Shown here: piece after piece, positions 44,758 to 53,740 of the stretch
Position numbering within the stretch: the first letter of the stretch is position 1
Layout of the letters: each line of letters begins with the position of its first letter
Origin: SZUA-36 sp963749115
Lineage (GTDB): Bacteria > Pseudomonadota > Gammaproteobacteria > Xanthomonadales > SZUA-36
Assembly: GCA_963749115.1 (NCBI GenBank)
Contig: CAVVLP010000006.1
Location: 32,160-96,159, forward strand
Length of the DNA: 64,000 nt
Reading direction: 5' to 3'
Position numbers and translations under genes: made by a program
Notes under the pieces: model-generated
Told to the model about the DNA's origin: nothing
What the model saw: only the letters and a program-made list of their open reading frames with translations
Databases searched by the model: none

Positions 44758-45148
44758 ATGAATGTGAATCGGATGTATGAAAGAAATGGAAGTATGACAA
44801 TGAAATCAAACAATTGGATCAGACAGATATTTTCAGCACTGTTTATCAGCCTGTTAGCAGTTTCAATTGCCGTGGCCAGCAGTCCGTTGACACAGCCCAA
44901 GGCGGATGGCCTGATCGGTGAACAGGCCAATGGTTATCTCGGCCTGGTGACGCAGAATGTACCCGCGGACATTAAAAAACTGGTTAATGAAACCAACGCC
45001 AAAGCGCAAGGCCGGTTATCAGAAAATCGCTGCAAAGCAGGGCACCAGTCTTTCCGAGGTCGAAAAAGTCGGCGGCATGACTGCAATTGAGAAAACACTC
45101 AAAGGCAATTACATCCGTGATACAAACGGCACCTGGCGTAAGAAATAG
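44758..45148 (+). CDS. ydbL: YdbL-family periplasmic protein (frameshifted)
   Basis: DUF1318 protein of about 115-129 residues depending on start (ATG 44758, 44794 or 44800). A signal peptide (about FSALFISLLAVSIAVA) is followed by KADGLIGEQANGYLG and, after the break, GYQKIAAKQGTSL and the closing NGTWRKK. The frame is interrupted at 45001-45003: removing one A from AAA gives ETNAKRKAGYQKIA, the family sequence. YdbL is a periplasmic partner that keeps YnbE from premature multimerisation in E. coli. Confidence 0.82.
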
Positions 45149-45239
45149 TCAATCAAACGTGTAGGTTGTGTGACTTGTCACGCACGTGCTTTCGGCAATC
45201 TGCTTTAAACATAGTAGATGTATGTACTGAGGGATTATT

Positions 45240-45494
45240 ATGGAATCAACCGGGTTGATAGCATTTTTGTTTATTGGCGCCATCGCAGGCTGGTTGGCAG
45301 GAACCCTGATGAAGGGTGGTGGTTTTGGTCTTTTAGGTAATATCGTTGTCGGTATCATCGGTGCGGTTATTGGTGGGTATGTGTTTGGTTTGCTGGGCAT
45401 TTCGGCCGGCGGCATGATCGGGGCAATCGTCACAGCAACCGCCGGTGCCGCGATATTGTTGTATTTCGTCGGCTTGATCAAAAAGGGTAAATAA
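45240..45494 (+). CDS. GlsB/YeaQ/YmgE-family membrane protein
   Basis: 84-residue membrane protein with three glycine-rich hydrophobic helices and the family signature GAIAGWLAGTLMKGGGFGLLGNI at the N-terminus (about 13-35). Members are called transglycosylase-associated or general stress membrane proteins, but no activity is demonstrated. It is followed by a strong terminator. Confidence 0.9.
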   Translation: MESTGLIAFLFIGAIAGWLAGTLMKGGGFGLLGNIVVGIIGAVIGGYVFGLLGISAGGMIGAIVTATAGAAILLYFVGLIKKGK

Positions 45495-45528
45495 CTCGCT
45501 GAGACGATATTAGCAACGTGTACGTAAG

Positions 45529-45564
45529 GGGATGGATTTCTCAGTGAAACCCATCCCTTTTTTT
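45529..45564 (+). terminator. Rho-independent terminator
   Basis: Stem GGGATGG (45529-45535) / CCATCCC (45551-45557) with a 15-base loop that can pair further, followed by a T7 tract at 45558-45564. It ends the GlsB-like gene and faces the convergent DUF3365 gene. Confidence 0.85.
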
Positions 45565-45577
45565 ATGTGGGTTTAGG

Positions 45578-46177
45578 CTAGTTTGGAAATTTCCGAGTGG
45601 CGACGAATGCGCCGCGGATGTCACCTTCCCGGTAACCCGTCGCCCGGTCTTCAGGATACAGACCAGCCAGGATCTGGCTGACATCGGGCGAAATGTCTGT
45701 TCCGTGACAGTTCAGGCAAACAGCTTGCGTGGGTATTGCCTTCATAAATCGAAATTCCCGTTCACCATCGACACTAACGGTTTCCGACCATGCAAGACCG
45801 CCAATGTCTTTACCTGCGGCTTTTTGTTGCTCAAAATCTTTCAGCACAGCAGCCTGCCACTCATTAGGCTGATTGGCTGGATTACGGTTCTTAAGACTCA
45901 CACGGCTCAGGGTTAAACCCTGATCGGTTGCCACTTCTCGTGTGATCGGCATGGCCCGGGTGTTGCAAAGCCCAATGGCTGCAACAGGCCCCCCGAGTTG
46001 CATGGCGTGTTTCAGTTCTTTCTGTAGAGCGCCGGCCAAGTCCTTGATCGCCGCTTTTGCGGCTTCGGCTTGCGCCTGTGTATCGGCGGCGGCTGGCTGA
46101 TCACTACTGGAATTCATGGCCAGCATCACAAGACATAGTCCAGGTAAAAAGTGTTTCATGAAAATGTTGGGCATCAT
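45578..46177 (-). CDS. DUF3365-type monohaem cytochrome c
   Basis: Exported protein of 199 residues: signal peptide (about 1-31) and a DUF3365 (Tll0287-like) domain with one haem site CLNCH (about 154-158). The domain also resembles the haem-PAS sensors of some chemoreceptors and kinases. Here it is a free-standing periplasmic protein. It follows prc by 12 bases on the same strand. A redox or gas-sensing/scavenging role is inferred from the family. ATG at 46177 or 46174 is preceded by AGG. Confidence 0.85.
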   Translation of the reverse strand: MMPNIFMKHFLPGLCLVMLAMNSSSDQPAAADTQAQAEAAKAAIKDLAGALQKELKHAMQLGGPVAAIGLCNTRAMPITREVATDQGLTLSRVSLKNRNPANQPNEWQAAVLKDFEQQKAAGKDIGGLAWSETVSVDGEREFRFMKAIPTQAVCLNCHGTDISPDVSQILAGLYPEDRATGYREGDIRGAFVATRKFPN

Positions 46178-46189
46178 GTCCTATGATTG

Positions 46190-48358
46190 CTAGTTCAGGC
46201 TTTCGGGTGATACTTTTTTGCCCAGCAAAGAAAACTGTTTGGCCAGTTTTGGCTCATCACTGCCAAGCTCAATCATGTCAGCGACGATCCGTGCTGATTC
46301 ACGCAATAACAGATCGGGACGATCGTCCTCCTCAGCGTCTTCATCGGTCGCCTCATCATCTTCATCCATGGTGGCTTCGGGTGGCTCACCGGCATCAGCC
46401 AGGGCATCAGATTCTTCCAGCAAAGGACCATTATCTTTTTGCGCAGCTTTTCTGGCTGCGCGCTTGGCCTCGTCTTTGTCCATCTCTTCGCGACGTGTGG
46501 TTTCGAGTAATGAGATTTCCTTCTTGTCTTTGTTAAGGTTGAACTCCTCGACATCACTGAGTAACCAGGCAAACTCCTGATCGCTCGCAATTCTGTCCTG
46601 GTAACGGAAATCTGTCACAGCCACCATCCGATCCAATTCCCCTTCACGCTCGTAACTGGCAGTCGGAATACTGGTCCAGGGCAAGGCATTTTCAAGTGAG
46701 CGCTCTCCATAATCATCAGGATCGCCCGCAGAAGGGAATTGGATGTCAGGCTCAACACCACGATTCTGCGTCGATCCTCCGTTGACACGGAAAAACTGTG
46801 CCATGGTGATCTTCAGCTGCCCCATTTTTCCTGCATCGCTGGTGGGCGCATAGTCATCAAGATCCACCAGGTTCTGCACAGTACCCTTACCGAATGTGGT
46901 TTCCCCAATAATCAATCCACGGCCATAATCCTGGATTGCTGCAGCAAAAATCTCTGAGGCAGATGCACTGTAACGATTGACAAGAACCGCCAGTGGACCA
47001 TCCCAAGCCATACCGGCGTCGGTATCCTCCTCAGTACTGATACGACCGCTGGAATTACGCACTTGTACGACCGGACCTTCATCAATAAATAAACCGGTTA
47101 GCGTGGTGGCTTCGAGCAGTGAACCGCCCCCGTTATTCCGCAGGTCAACAACCAGGCCCTTGATACCTTCAGCCTTCATTTCATCGATTAGTCTTCTGAC
47201 ATCGCGGGTACTGGAACGATAGTCCGGCAGGTTCTTTGCGCGTCCGCTGAAATCCAGGTAGAAAACCGGCAGGTCAATGACACCGACCTTGATCAGTTCC
47301 TCATTTTCACCCGGCACTTCGATGATACGGCTTTTTGCAGCCTGCTCCTCCAGCTTAACTTCATCACGCACAATCTCGATGATTTCCGTGGGACCCTCTG
47401 GCCCGGAATCCTCGTGAAGAACTTCAAGCAGAACGATGGTATGTTTGGCACCACGGATCAATTCAACAACATCATCAACCCGCCAGCCTACAACGTCCTG
47501 CATTTTGCCATCATGCCCCTGCCCTACTGCCAGGACCTTGTCGCCGGCCTTGAGGCTACCCTCTTTGTCCGCCGGTCCACCCGGGACAACACTGGCAATG
47601 CTGGTGTATTCATTTTCGCGTCCCAGCAATGCACCGATGCCTTCCAGTGACAAACGCATTGAAATTTCAAAGTTCTCTGAACTGCGCGGTGACATGTATG
47701 CGGTATGCGGTTCAATAGACTGCGCAAAAGCATTCATAAAAAACTGAAAAATGTCATCGGAGTTTAATTCTGAAATACGCCGGTCCAGGTTCTCGTAACG
47801 GTCATCAAGGGTTTCGATAATGGCCTCATCATCCTTGTCGGTCAGACGCAGACGCAGATAGTCATTTTTTACACGTTGACGCCAGAACTCATTGAGTTCC
47901 GTTTCTGATTTTGCCCACTTCGTATCCTCGCGATCCCACATGTAACTTTCATCTATGGTGAAGTCCATCGGTTGTTTGAGTTGAGCGCGGGCAAACTCGA
48001 CACGTTCTTTCACACGCTCAACGTACACATTGAACATTTCATATGCGGGTGTTGGATCGGAGTGCTGCAGGGCGTCGTCAAGACGCACGCGGTAAGGTGC
48101 AAAGGTTTCAATGTCGGATTCGAGGAAGAAACTGTAATTCGGATCAAGCAAATCAAGATAACCGTCGAAAATCTTTTCCGAGAGCTCGTCATCAAGGCGG
48201 GTATCCTTGTAGTGCCAATTGGCCAGAAACTTGGTAGCCAGATTACTGCGTAAACGCTGCTCCAGACTGGGCTTGAATGTCACATGTTCCGCTGGCTGGG
48301 TCACAGCCCATGCGGAGGCACTGATCAGTAATACTATTAAAAACTTGATTGCTCTCAA
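46190..48358 (-). CDS. prc: Tail-specific carboxy-terminal protease
   Basis: Periplasmic serine protease (Prc/Tsp, S41A) of 722 residues. A signal sequence, a helical N-terminal domain, a PDZ domain (around 240-340) and the catalytic Ser/Lys dyad SASEIFAAAIQDYGRG and TTFGKGTVQ are visible, with a C-terminal DUF3340 region rich in acidic residues. Prc trims penicillin-binding proteins and controls MltG/MepS-type hydrolases, in keeping with the neighbouring cell-wall genes. The start is a TTG at 48358 with GGAG upstream; the first ATG downstream would lose the signal. Confidence 0.93.
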   Translation of the reverse strand: MRAIKFLIVLLISASAWAVTQPAEHVTFKPSLEQRLRSNLATKFLANWHYKDTRLDDELSEKIFDGYLDLLDPNYSFFLESDIETFAPYRVRLDDALQHSDPTPAYEMFNVYVERVKERVEFARAQLKQPMDFTIDESYMWDREDTKWAKSETELNEFWRQRVKNDYLRLRLTDKDDEAIIETLDDRYENLDRRISELNSDDIFQFFMNAFAQSIEPHTAYMSPRSSENFEISMRLSLEGIGALLGRENEYTSIASVVPGGPADKEGSLKAGDKVLAVGQGHDGKMQDVVGWRVDDVVELIRGAKHTIVLLEVLHEDSGPEGPTEIIEIVRDEVKLEEQAAKSRIIEVPGENEELIKVGVIDLPVFYLDFSGRAKNLPDYRSSTRDVRRLIDEMKAEGIKGLVVDLRNNGGGSLLEATTLTGLFIDEGPVVQVRNSSGRISTEEDTDAGMAWDGPLAVLVNRYSASASEIFAAAIQDYGRGLIIGETTFGKGTVQNLVDLDDYAPTSDAGKMGQLKITMAQFFRVNGGSTQNRGVEPDIQFPSAGDPDDYGERSLENALPWTSIPTASYEREGELDRMVAVTDFRYQDRIASDQEFAWLLSDVEEFNLNKDKKEISLLETTRREEMDKDEAKRAARKAAQKDNGPLLEESDALADAGEPPEATMDEDDEATDEDAEEDDRPDLLLRESARIVADMIELGSDEPKLAKQFSLLGKKVSPESLN

Positions 48359-48420
48359 ACTTCTTTACTCCAACATCAATTTACTTTGATAGTCCAATTA
48401 TCATTTACCTACTGACCACA

Positions 48421-48444
48421 AACCCGGCAATGAGTTGCCGGGTT
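48421..48444 (-). terminator. Hairpin between lipA and prc
   Basis: Perfect ten-base stem AACCCGGCAA/TTGCCGGGTT with a four-base loop. The following T-tract is short (TTTG on the minus strand). It probably terminates the cell-shape/lipoate operon before prc. The same CCGGC/GCCGGGTTTG pattern occurs after rodA. Confidence 0.6.
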
Positions 48445-48552
48445 TATGTAATTTTGCAAACTATTTAATCACTTGCTCAAGTAATGACGCAAGGGTCAAA
48501 AGTTTAGACGAGTCAATCCGGCGGTTAAATAGTCCTGTTGCCCGTGACAAAC

Positions 48553-49542
48553 TCAAGCCACCAGACCGGACTCCTCAGCCATCAAATCCGCGTGATATGA
48601 GGATCGAACCAGCGGCCCCGAGGCGACGTGTGTAAAGCCCATCTGGTAACCCAGTTTAGCGAATTCATCAAATTCTTCAGGCGTCCAGTACCGTAATACC
48701 GGGTGATGGTGAGACGTCGGTTGCAAATATTGACCGATCGTCACCATGTCGACATCATGGGCCCGCAGGTCTTTTAATACCTGTTCAAGTTGTTCGAAGG
48801 TCTCACCAAGACCCAGCATGATGCCCGATTTGGTCGGTATGTCGGGGTGTTGCGCTTTGAAACTCTTGAGTAATTTCAACGACCAGTCGTAATCTGCTCC
48901 CGGCCTGACGTTCGGGTAGAGGGGTTTAACGGTTTCAAGATTATGATTGAAGACGTCCGGTGGTGAAGTCTCAAGAATTTCCAAAGCACGTTCCAGACGA
49001 CCTTTGCCGCGAAAATCCGGAACCAGGATTTCAAGCTTGATATCCGGGTTCAGTTCACGGATACGGCTCAGGCAACGCACATAGTGCCCCGCACCCCCAT
49101 CACGCAGGTCATCACGGTCAACCGAGGTAATCACCACGTAACGCAACTTCATATCACGAATGGTTCGCGCCAGGCTTTCCGGCTCGTTTTCATCCGGCGG
49201 ATTGGGGCGGCCATGGGCAACATCACAGAATGAGCATCGGCGGGTGCAAATTTCACCGAGAATCATGAAGGTGGCCGTGCCCTTGTTGAAACATTCATGA
49301 ATATTCGGGCAGGTGGCCTCCTCACACACGGTTACCAGGCGATTATCGCGCAAACGTGACTTGAGATTGGCCACCGCGTTACCTGCGGGTAAACGCACCC
49401 GGATCCACGAGGGCTTGCGCAAAACCGGGGCATCCTGATCGAACCGGGCTGTATTGCGTGCCAGTTTATCGGCACCCAGTTCTTTTACCCCGGGATCTTT
49501 TTGGGAAATTAATTGGATAGGTATTTTGTTCTGATCAGTCAA
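48553..49542 (-). CDS. lipA: Lipoyl synthase
   Basis: Radical-SAM enzyme inserting two sulfurs into protein-bound octanoate; 329 residues. The auxiliary cluster motif CEEATCPNIHEC (CX4CX5C), the SAM cluster motif CTRRCSFC and the C-terminal RSSYHA are present. The start appears to be TTG 49542. It lies 29 bases after lipB, and the two together make lipoate de novo. Notably, the GcvH-like regulators in this window lack the lysine LipB/LipA would modify. Confidence 0.97.
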   Translation of the reverse strand: MTDQNKIPIQLISQKDPGVKELGADKLARNTARFDQDAPVLRKPSWIRVRLPAGNAVANLKSRLRDNRLVTVCEEATCPNIHECFNKGTATFMILGEICTRRCSFCDVAHGRPNPPDENEPESLARTIRDMKLRYVVITSVDRDDLRDGGAGHYVRCLSRIRELNPDIKLEILVPDFRGKGRLERALEILETSPPDVFNHNLETVKPLYPNVRPGADYDWSLKLLKSFKAQHPDIPTKSGIMLGLGETFEQLEQVLKDLRAHDVDMVTIGQYLQPTSHHHPVLRYWTPEEFDEFAKLGYQMGFTHVASGPLVRSSYHADLMAEESGLVA

Positions 49543-49571
49543 TTAAGTGTGCATCCTTTTACCCGCCTGTC

Positions 49572-50222
49572 TCAGGGCAGACCACCCTCCACCAGGCATA
49601 GCCGATTATTGTAGCCTAAAACCCGGCTCAAACCGGTAATCAGGCGATCTTCCACCTCCGTCATGGAAACCTCGGCAAATGCTGACAGGTTGGTAACCTG
49701 CAAGCCTGCAAAGCCACAGGGGTTAATACGCTGGAATGGTTCCAGGTCCATGTTGACGTTAAACGCGAGACCGTGAAAGGACTTACCCCGGCGAATCCGC
49801 AGACCAAGCGAGGCGATTTTAACGCCATCTATGTAGACACCGGGTGCACCCGGTATCAGCTGAGCATCGACCGCATAACTTTTCAGCACATCGATGACTG
49901 CTTGCTCGATTCCCTTCACCAGTGCACGCACACCCATTTGTAACCTGCTGATATCGATTAGCGGGTAGGCCACGATCTGACCCGGGCCGTGATAGGTCAC
50001 CTGTCCACCACGATCCACCTGGATTACGGGGATATCACCCGGTGCCAACAGGTGTTCCGCGCGACCGGCCTGGCCTTGTGTAAACACCGGCGGGTGCTCC
50101 ACAAGCCACAATTCATCAGGTGTGTCTGCATCCCGCTGATCGGTAAACGTCTGCATAGCCCGCCAGACAGGTTCGTAATCCATCAAACCCAGGCGCCTGA
50201 CGAGCAGGTTTGACTCTGGCAT
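49572..50222 (-). CDS. lipB: Octanoyl-[ACP]:protein octanoyltransferase
   Basis: Transfers octanoate from ACP to lipoyl domains; 216 residues. Motifs: HPPVFTQGQAGRAEHLL, VDRGGQVTYHGPGQIVAYP, the lysine segment KIASLGLRI and the catalytic Cys in NPCGFAGLQVT. ATG 50222 shares its first base with the ybeD stop codon, implying translational coupling. Confidence 0.96.
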   Translation of the reverse strand: MPESNLLVRRLGLMDYEPVWRAMQTFTDQRDADTPDELWLVEHPPVFTQGQAGRAEHLLAPGDIPVIQVDRGGQVTYHGPGQIVAYPLIDISRLQMGVRALVKGIEQAVIDVLKSYAVDAQLIPGAPGVYIDGVKIASLGLRIRRGKSFHGLAFNVNMDLEPFQRINPCGFAGLQVTNLSAFAEVSMTEVEDRLITGLSRVLGYNNRLCLVEGGLP

Positions 50223-50521
50223 CAAAGTGCGACCAGCACTTGCTCGCAATCGGTCAAATCCTGGTATATTCGATCCAGCTGAGCCTTTGAAATGGCTTCA
50301 ATGGTGACGGTAACCGACAGGTATTTACCCGTACTGCTAAGCTGTGTTGTAACCGCTTCGGCGGCAAACATTTCAGCATGGGTCAAAATGATTTTTGTGA
50401 CCAGGGCCTCAAAACCATCCTCGTTACGACCCATTGCCTTGACAGGAAATTTGCAGGGGAACTCAAGCAGTGTTTCCTGCGGGTCGGAACCGCTATCGGG
50501 CGGATAAACTGAAGCCATCAA
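50222..50521 (-). CDS. ybeD: YbeD / DUF493 family protein
   Basis: 99-residue ACT-like small protein of the YbeD family (FPCKFPVKAMGRN at the N-terminus, YLSVTVTIEA in the core). Found between dacA and lipB across gammaproteobacteria; it is suspected to be regulatory, without proof. Overlaps dacA by four bases and touches lipB. Confidence 0.92.
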   Translation of the reverse strand: MMASVYPPDSGSDPQETLLEFPCKFPVKAMGRNEDGFEALVTKIILTHAEMFAAEAVTTQLSSTGKYLSVTVTIEAISKAQLDRIYQDLTDCEQVLVAL

Positions 50522-51708
50522 TCATCACCAAATAAACCGCCAAACCACATGCTCATGCCATCCCATGTACGACCGAAAAATCCGGCCTCCGGGATGGTTT
50601 CCAATGCAACCAGCCCACGGGAGGTGATCTCAACGTCTTCAAGACGGATAGAAATCTGCCCGACTTCTTCACCTTCGGTAATCGGTGCTATCAATTCGGG
50701 CCGCATCTCAACCTGTGCGTCGAGGTCCTCGTAGCGACCTCTGGGTATGGTGACGAATAGTTCGTCGCGGATTCCCAGTCTTACCTGCTCTTCTTCACCC
50801 TTCCAGACCTTGCCCTGCGCCAACTCCTGGCCAGCCTTGTATAACTGGATGGTTTCATAGAAACGGAACCCGTAATTAAACAAACTCTGGCTTTCGTTGA
50901 CACGCGAAGTCTCGGAACCGGAACCGAGCACCACGCTGATCAGACGCATACCATCGCGCTTGGCTGAAGCCGCCAGGCAATAACCTGCGGCCTCCGTGTG
51001 ACCGGTTTTCAGTCCGTCAACCGCCGGATCACGCCACAGAAGATTGTTTCGGTTGTGTTGGCGTATGTTGTTGAAACTATATTCTTTTTCTGAATACCAG
51101 CGATAATAATCCGGAAAATCACGAATCAAGGCAGCACTCAGAATCGCCACGTCCCGGGCCGTGGTGTAGTGATCCTCATGCGGCAGACCGGTCGCATTCA
51201 TAAAGTTACTGTTGGTCATACCCAATTGTGCAGCATAGTGGTTCATCAAACCGGCAAAAGCTTCCTCCGTGCCGGCCAGGTGCTCAGCCAGTGCCACGCT
51301 TGCGTCATTACCCGACTGGATCACCATACCCTTCATCAGCTGTTCAATTGTCGGCTGCATTGAAGGCTCGATAAACATACGTGAACCACCTGTGCGCCAG
51401 GCTGTTTCACTGACAGTAACGGTATCGGTCAACTTGATATTGCCACTGGCCAGTTCCGTGAACACAACATAACTCGTCATCACCTTGGTAATACTGGCGG
51501 GCTCAACCCGCATATCAGGATTGCTTTCTACGAGTACATGACCGCTATTGAAATCAACCAGGATGTAGCTGTTTGCACCCAGCATCGGTGGCGCCGGTGT
51601 CGGCAGACCTTTGGGCGGTGTGGGTATCGGTGGTGGCGGCGTACCTTGCGCCATCGCAAAGAGTGGTAAAGCGATGGCAATGGTCATTAACAAAAGGATT
51701 TTCTTCAT
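50518..51708 (-). CDS. dacA: D-alanyl-D-alanine carboxypeptidase (PBP5/6)
   Basis: Low-molecular-mass penicillin-binding protein of 396 residues that trims pentapeptides. A signal peptide is followed by a proline-rich stretch, then the catalytic motifs SITK (S-x-x-K), SGN and KTGHT, and the C-terminal PBP5_C beta domain and amphipathic anchor. ATG 51708 gives MKKILLLMTIAIALP; an upstream TTG is unnecessary. Confidence 0.96.
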   Translation of the reverse strand: MKKILLLMTIAIALPLFAMAQGTPPPPIPTPPKGLPTPAPPMLGANSYILVDFNSGHVLVESNPDMRVEPASITKVMTSYVVFTELASGNIKLTDTVTVSETAWRTGGSRMFIEPSMQPTIEQLMKGMVIQSGNDASVALAEHLAGTEEAFAGLMNHYAAQLGMTNSNFMNATGLPHEDHYTTARDVAILSAALIRDFPDYYRWYSEKEYSFNNIRQHNRNNLLWRDPAVDGLKTGHTEAAGYCLAASAKRDGMRLISVVLGSGSETSRVNESQSLFNYGFRFYETIQLYKAGQELAQGKVWKGEEEQVRLGIRDELFVTIPRGRYEDLDAQVEMRPELIAPITEGEEVGQISIRLEDVEITSRGLVALETIPEAGFFGRTWDGMSMWFGGLFGDD

Positions 51709-51746
51709 GATTAACAATTATTCCGTTAGTTGCCAGTGACGTCTAC

Positions 51747-52511
51747 TTAGCGACTTACTTTATGCGGGCGTTCATAGCCCAGTTCAACCACGCGCCGCAT
51801 GCTGGCTTCAATTTCCATATCTGAAGCATACGGACCTATCCATACCTTGTACAATCCCCGGCTTTTCCGGATCGAGACAGGTTTGAGTTGCGCGGCCATC
51901 ATTTTTCCGGCCAGGTCATCTGCGGTTTTACGTTTACTGAACGCACCGACCTGCAGAAATGTTCCATCGTCAAGTTTCACAGCAGAGCGTTTCGAGGTAC
52001 CCACATCAATGGCCCGGACGTCTATACGTGCGGTGCCGGTTTGATCCACGCCCAACTTGATGGCTGCCGCATAAGACAGGTCGATGATGCGGTCTTCATG
52101 AAACGGTCCACGGTCATTGATCTTCACAATCATCTTGCGGCCGTTATCGAGATTGGTGACCTCAGCATAGGTTGGCAACGGCAGGCTTTTATGCGCCGCA
52201 GTTGCCAGGTGCATGTCATAAGGCTCACCACTCGATGTGCGCCGGCCGTGAAACTTGCTTCCGTACCACGATGCAATACCGCGTTCGTGATACCCCTTGC
52301 TGGTGGGCAATACGGTATAGGTCTTACCCAGCACGGTATAGGGGCTGTGGTTACCATAGCGGGCCCGCGGCTCACTCACAGGTACCGCATCATGGACATC
52401 TGCAGCCGTGATTTTGCGGCCTGAGGGGCCATCGCCGGGTTCTGCCTTCTTGCCTGCACAGCCCGCCAGCAGCAAAGCTGCCAGGGTGGTCGTGAATATC
52501 AGTCGCATCAT
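51747..52511 (-). CDS. rlpA: Septal ring lytic transglycosylase RlpA
   Basis: Outer-membrane lipoprotein of 254 residues: lipobox LLAGC, a double-psi beta-barrel (about 77-165; ERGIASWYGSKFHGRRT and the catalytic-type NDRGPFHEDRIIDLS) and a C-terminal SPOR domain (LQVGAFSKRKTADDL). It cleaves stem-peptide-free glycan strands at the septum. Directly follows mltB with a shared base. Confidence 0.94.
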   Translation of the reverse strand: MMRLIFTTTLAALLLAGCAGKKAEPGDGPSGRKITAADVHDAVPVSEPRARYGNHSPYTVLGKTYTVLPTSKGYHERGIASWYGSKFHGRRTSSGEPYDMHLATAAHKSLPLPTYAEVTNLDNGRKMIVKINDRGPFHEDRIIDLSYAAAIKLGVDQTGTARIDVRAIDVGTSKRSAVKLDDGTFLQVGAFSKRKTADDLAGKMMAAQLKPVSIRKSRGLYKVWIGPYASDMEIEASMRRVVELGYERPHKVSR

Positions 52512-53488
52512 CAGGATTCGTCCATGCCTTTCTTGATTTTCTGGCTTAACTCGTAGACAGCCATTGCATAACGCGGACTGCGGTTATAACGGGTTATGAC
52601 GTAAAAATTCTTGAAGGTCAGCCAATAGGTGTTGCGCTTCTCTTCAGCCAGCTTCAAAACCGCCGCCGGCAGATTCGGTGATAATTCACTCGAACTGCGG
52701 AAACCCTTCTCCTGCCATTGGGCCACCGTAAGCGAAGGCTTGAAACCCCTCTTTGATATCTCATCGAATGCTGCACCCTGTGATGCAATCGCGCGTCGAG
52801 TAACCGGCTGCCCTGCCTGCCAACCATGCCGGTGAAGGTAATTGGCCACGCTGCCGATGACATCGGCTGTTGAACGCCAAAGATCACGACGGCCGTCTTC
52901 ATCGAAATCCACAGCGTACTCACGATAACTGCTGGGCATGAACTGACCCATACCCATTGCTCCCGCGTAAGAACCGGTGACTTCAGCGGCAGGCAGTCCC
53001 TCCTCCGCAGCAAGCTGCATGTATTGCATCAACTCACTGGAGAAAAATGGAGAACGGTCAGAGGAAAGACCCTCGGGATAATAAAAACCCAGGGTCACCA
53101 GCGCATCAATAATGCGGTAGTTCCCGGTAATGCGTCCGTATAATGTCTCCACGCCTATGATTGAAACGATGATTTCCTCATCAACGCCGAATTTTTTGGA
53201 CGCTGCTTCAATTAATTCGCGATTCTCCTTCCAGAAATCGACACCACCTTTAATCCGCCTGTCGGTTATAAATATCAGCCGGTACTGATGCCATGGCTTG
53301 CCCTCAGCCGGTCGGGAGATAGCATCAACAATGGACTGTTTGTATTCCGCCTCAAGCAGCAGAGCGCGTACTTCAGTTTCGGACAGACCGTATTCCGAGG
53401 CTGCGCGCTTTACAAAATCGTCCGTACCGGGATGTTCTGCGGCGAACACAGGTACGCAAAAAAGCACCAAAAAAAGAAGTTTTCGCAT
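52511..53488 (-). CDS. mltB: Membrane-bound lytic transglycosylase B
   Basis: Lytic murein transglycosylase of 325 residues. Signal peptide MRKLLFLVLFCVPVFA, catalytic Glu in IIGVETLYGRITG, and GAMGMGQFMPSSYREYAVDF are all typical. No lipobox is seen, so this copy is probably soluble or periplasmic rather than lipid-anchored. ATG 53488 is chosen because it begins the signal peptide. Confidence 0.94.
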   Translation of the reverse strand: MRKLLFLVLFCVPVFAAEHPGTDDFVKRAASEYGLSETEVRALLLEAEYKQSIVDAISRPAEGKPWHQYRLIFITDRRIKGGVDFWKENRELIEAASKKFGVDEEIIVSIIGVETLYGRITGNYRIIDALVTLGFYYPEGLSSDRSPFFSSELMQYMQLAAEEGLPAAEVTGSYAGAMGMGQFMPSSYREYAVDFDEDGRRDLWRSTADVIGSVANYLHRHGWQAGQPVTRRAIASQGAAFDEISKRGFKPSLTVAQWQEKGFRSSSELSPNLPAAVLKLAEEKRNTYWLTFKNFYVITRYNRSPRYAMAVYELSQKIKKGMDES

Positions 53489-53628
53489 TAAACAAGGTTT
53501 CCGGTCTGGTTGGTTAAACGGCATCAACAGTGCCCTTGGACAGAGTTTACCCGAACCAGCACCAAAAACCGTAGTTGCAGTAGCATTTCATCAATCAAAA
53601 CCAGAACACCAATCTGCGTACTTGCAAA

Positions 53629-53648
53629 CCCGGCAATTGGGCGCCGGG
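53629..53648 (-). terminator. Terminator-like hairpin after rodA
   Basis: CCCGGC (53629-53634) pairs with GCCGGG (53643-53648). On the minus strand, downstream of rodA, the stem is followed by TTTG. It may separate mre-mrd-rodA from mltB, which then has its own promoter in the remaining 140 bases. The 53489-53740 gap holds nothing else recognisable. Confidence 0.5.
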
Positions 53649-53740
53649 CTGGACTGAAACCAACCAAGCTATTGGTTGAAGGAAGCCAAGTCCAGGTGCG
53701 TCCGACCAGATCGTGATACTGGTGCAATTTGCGGGTTCTA

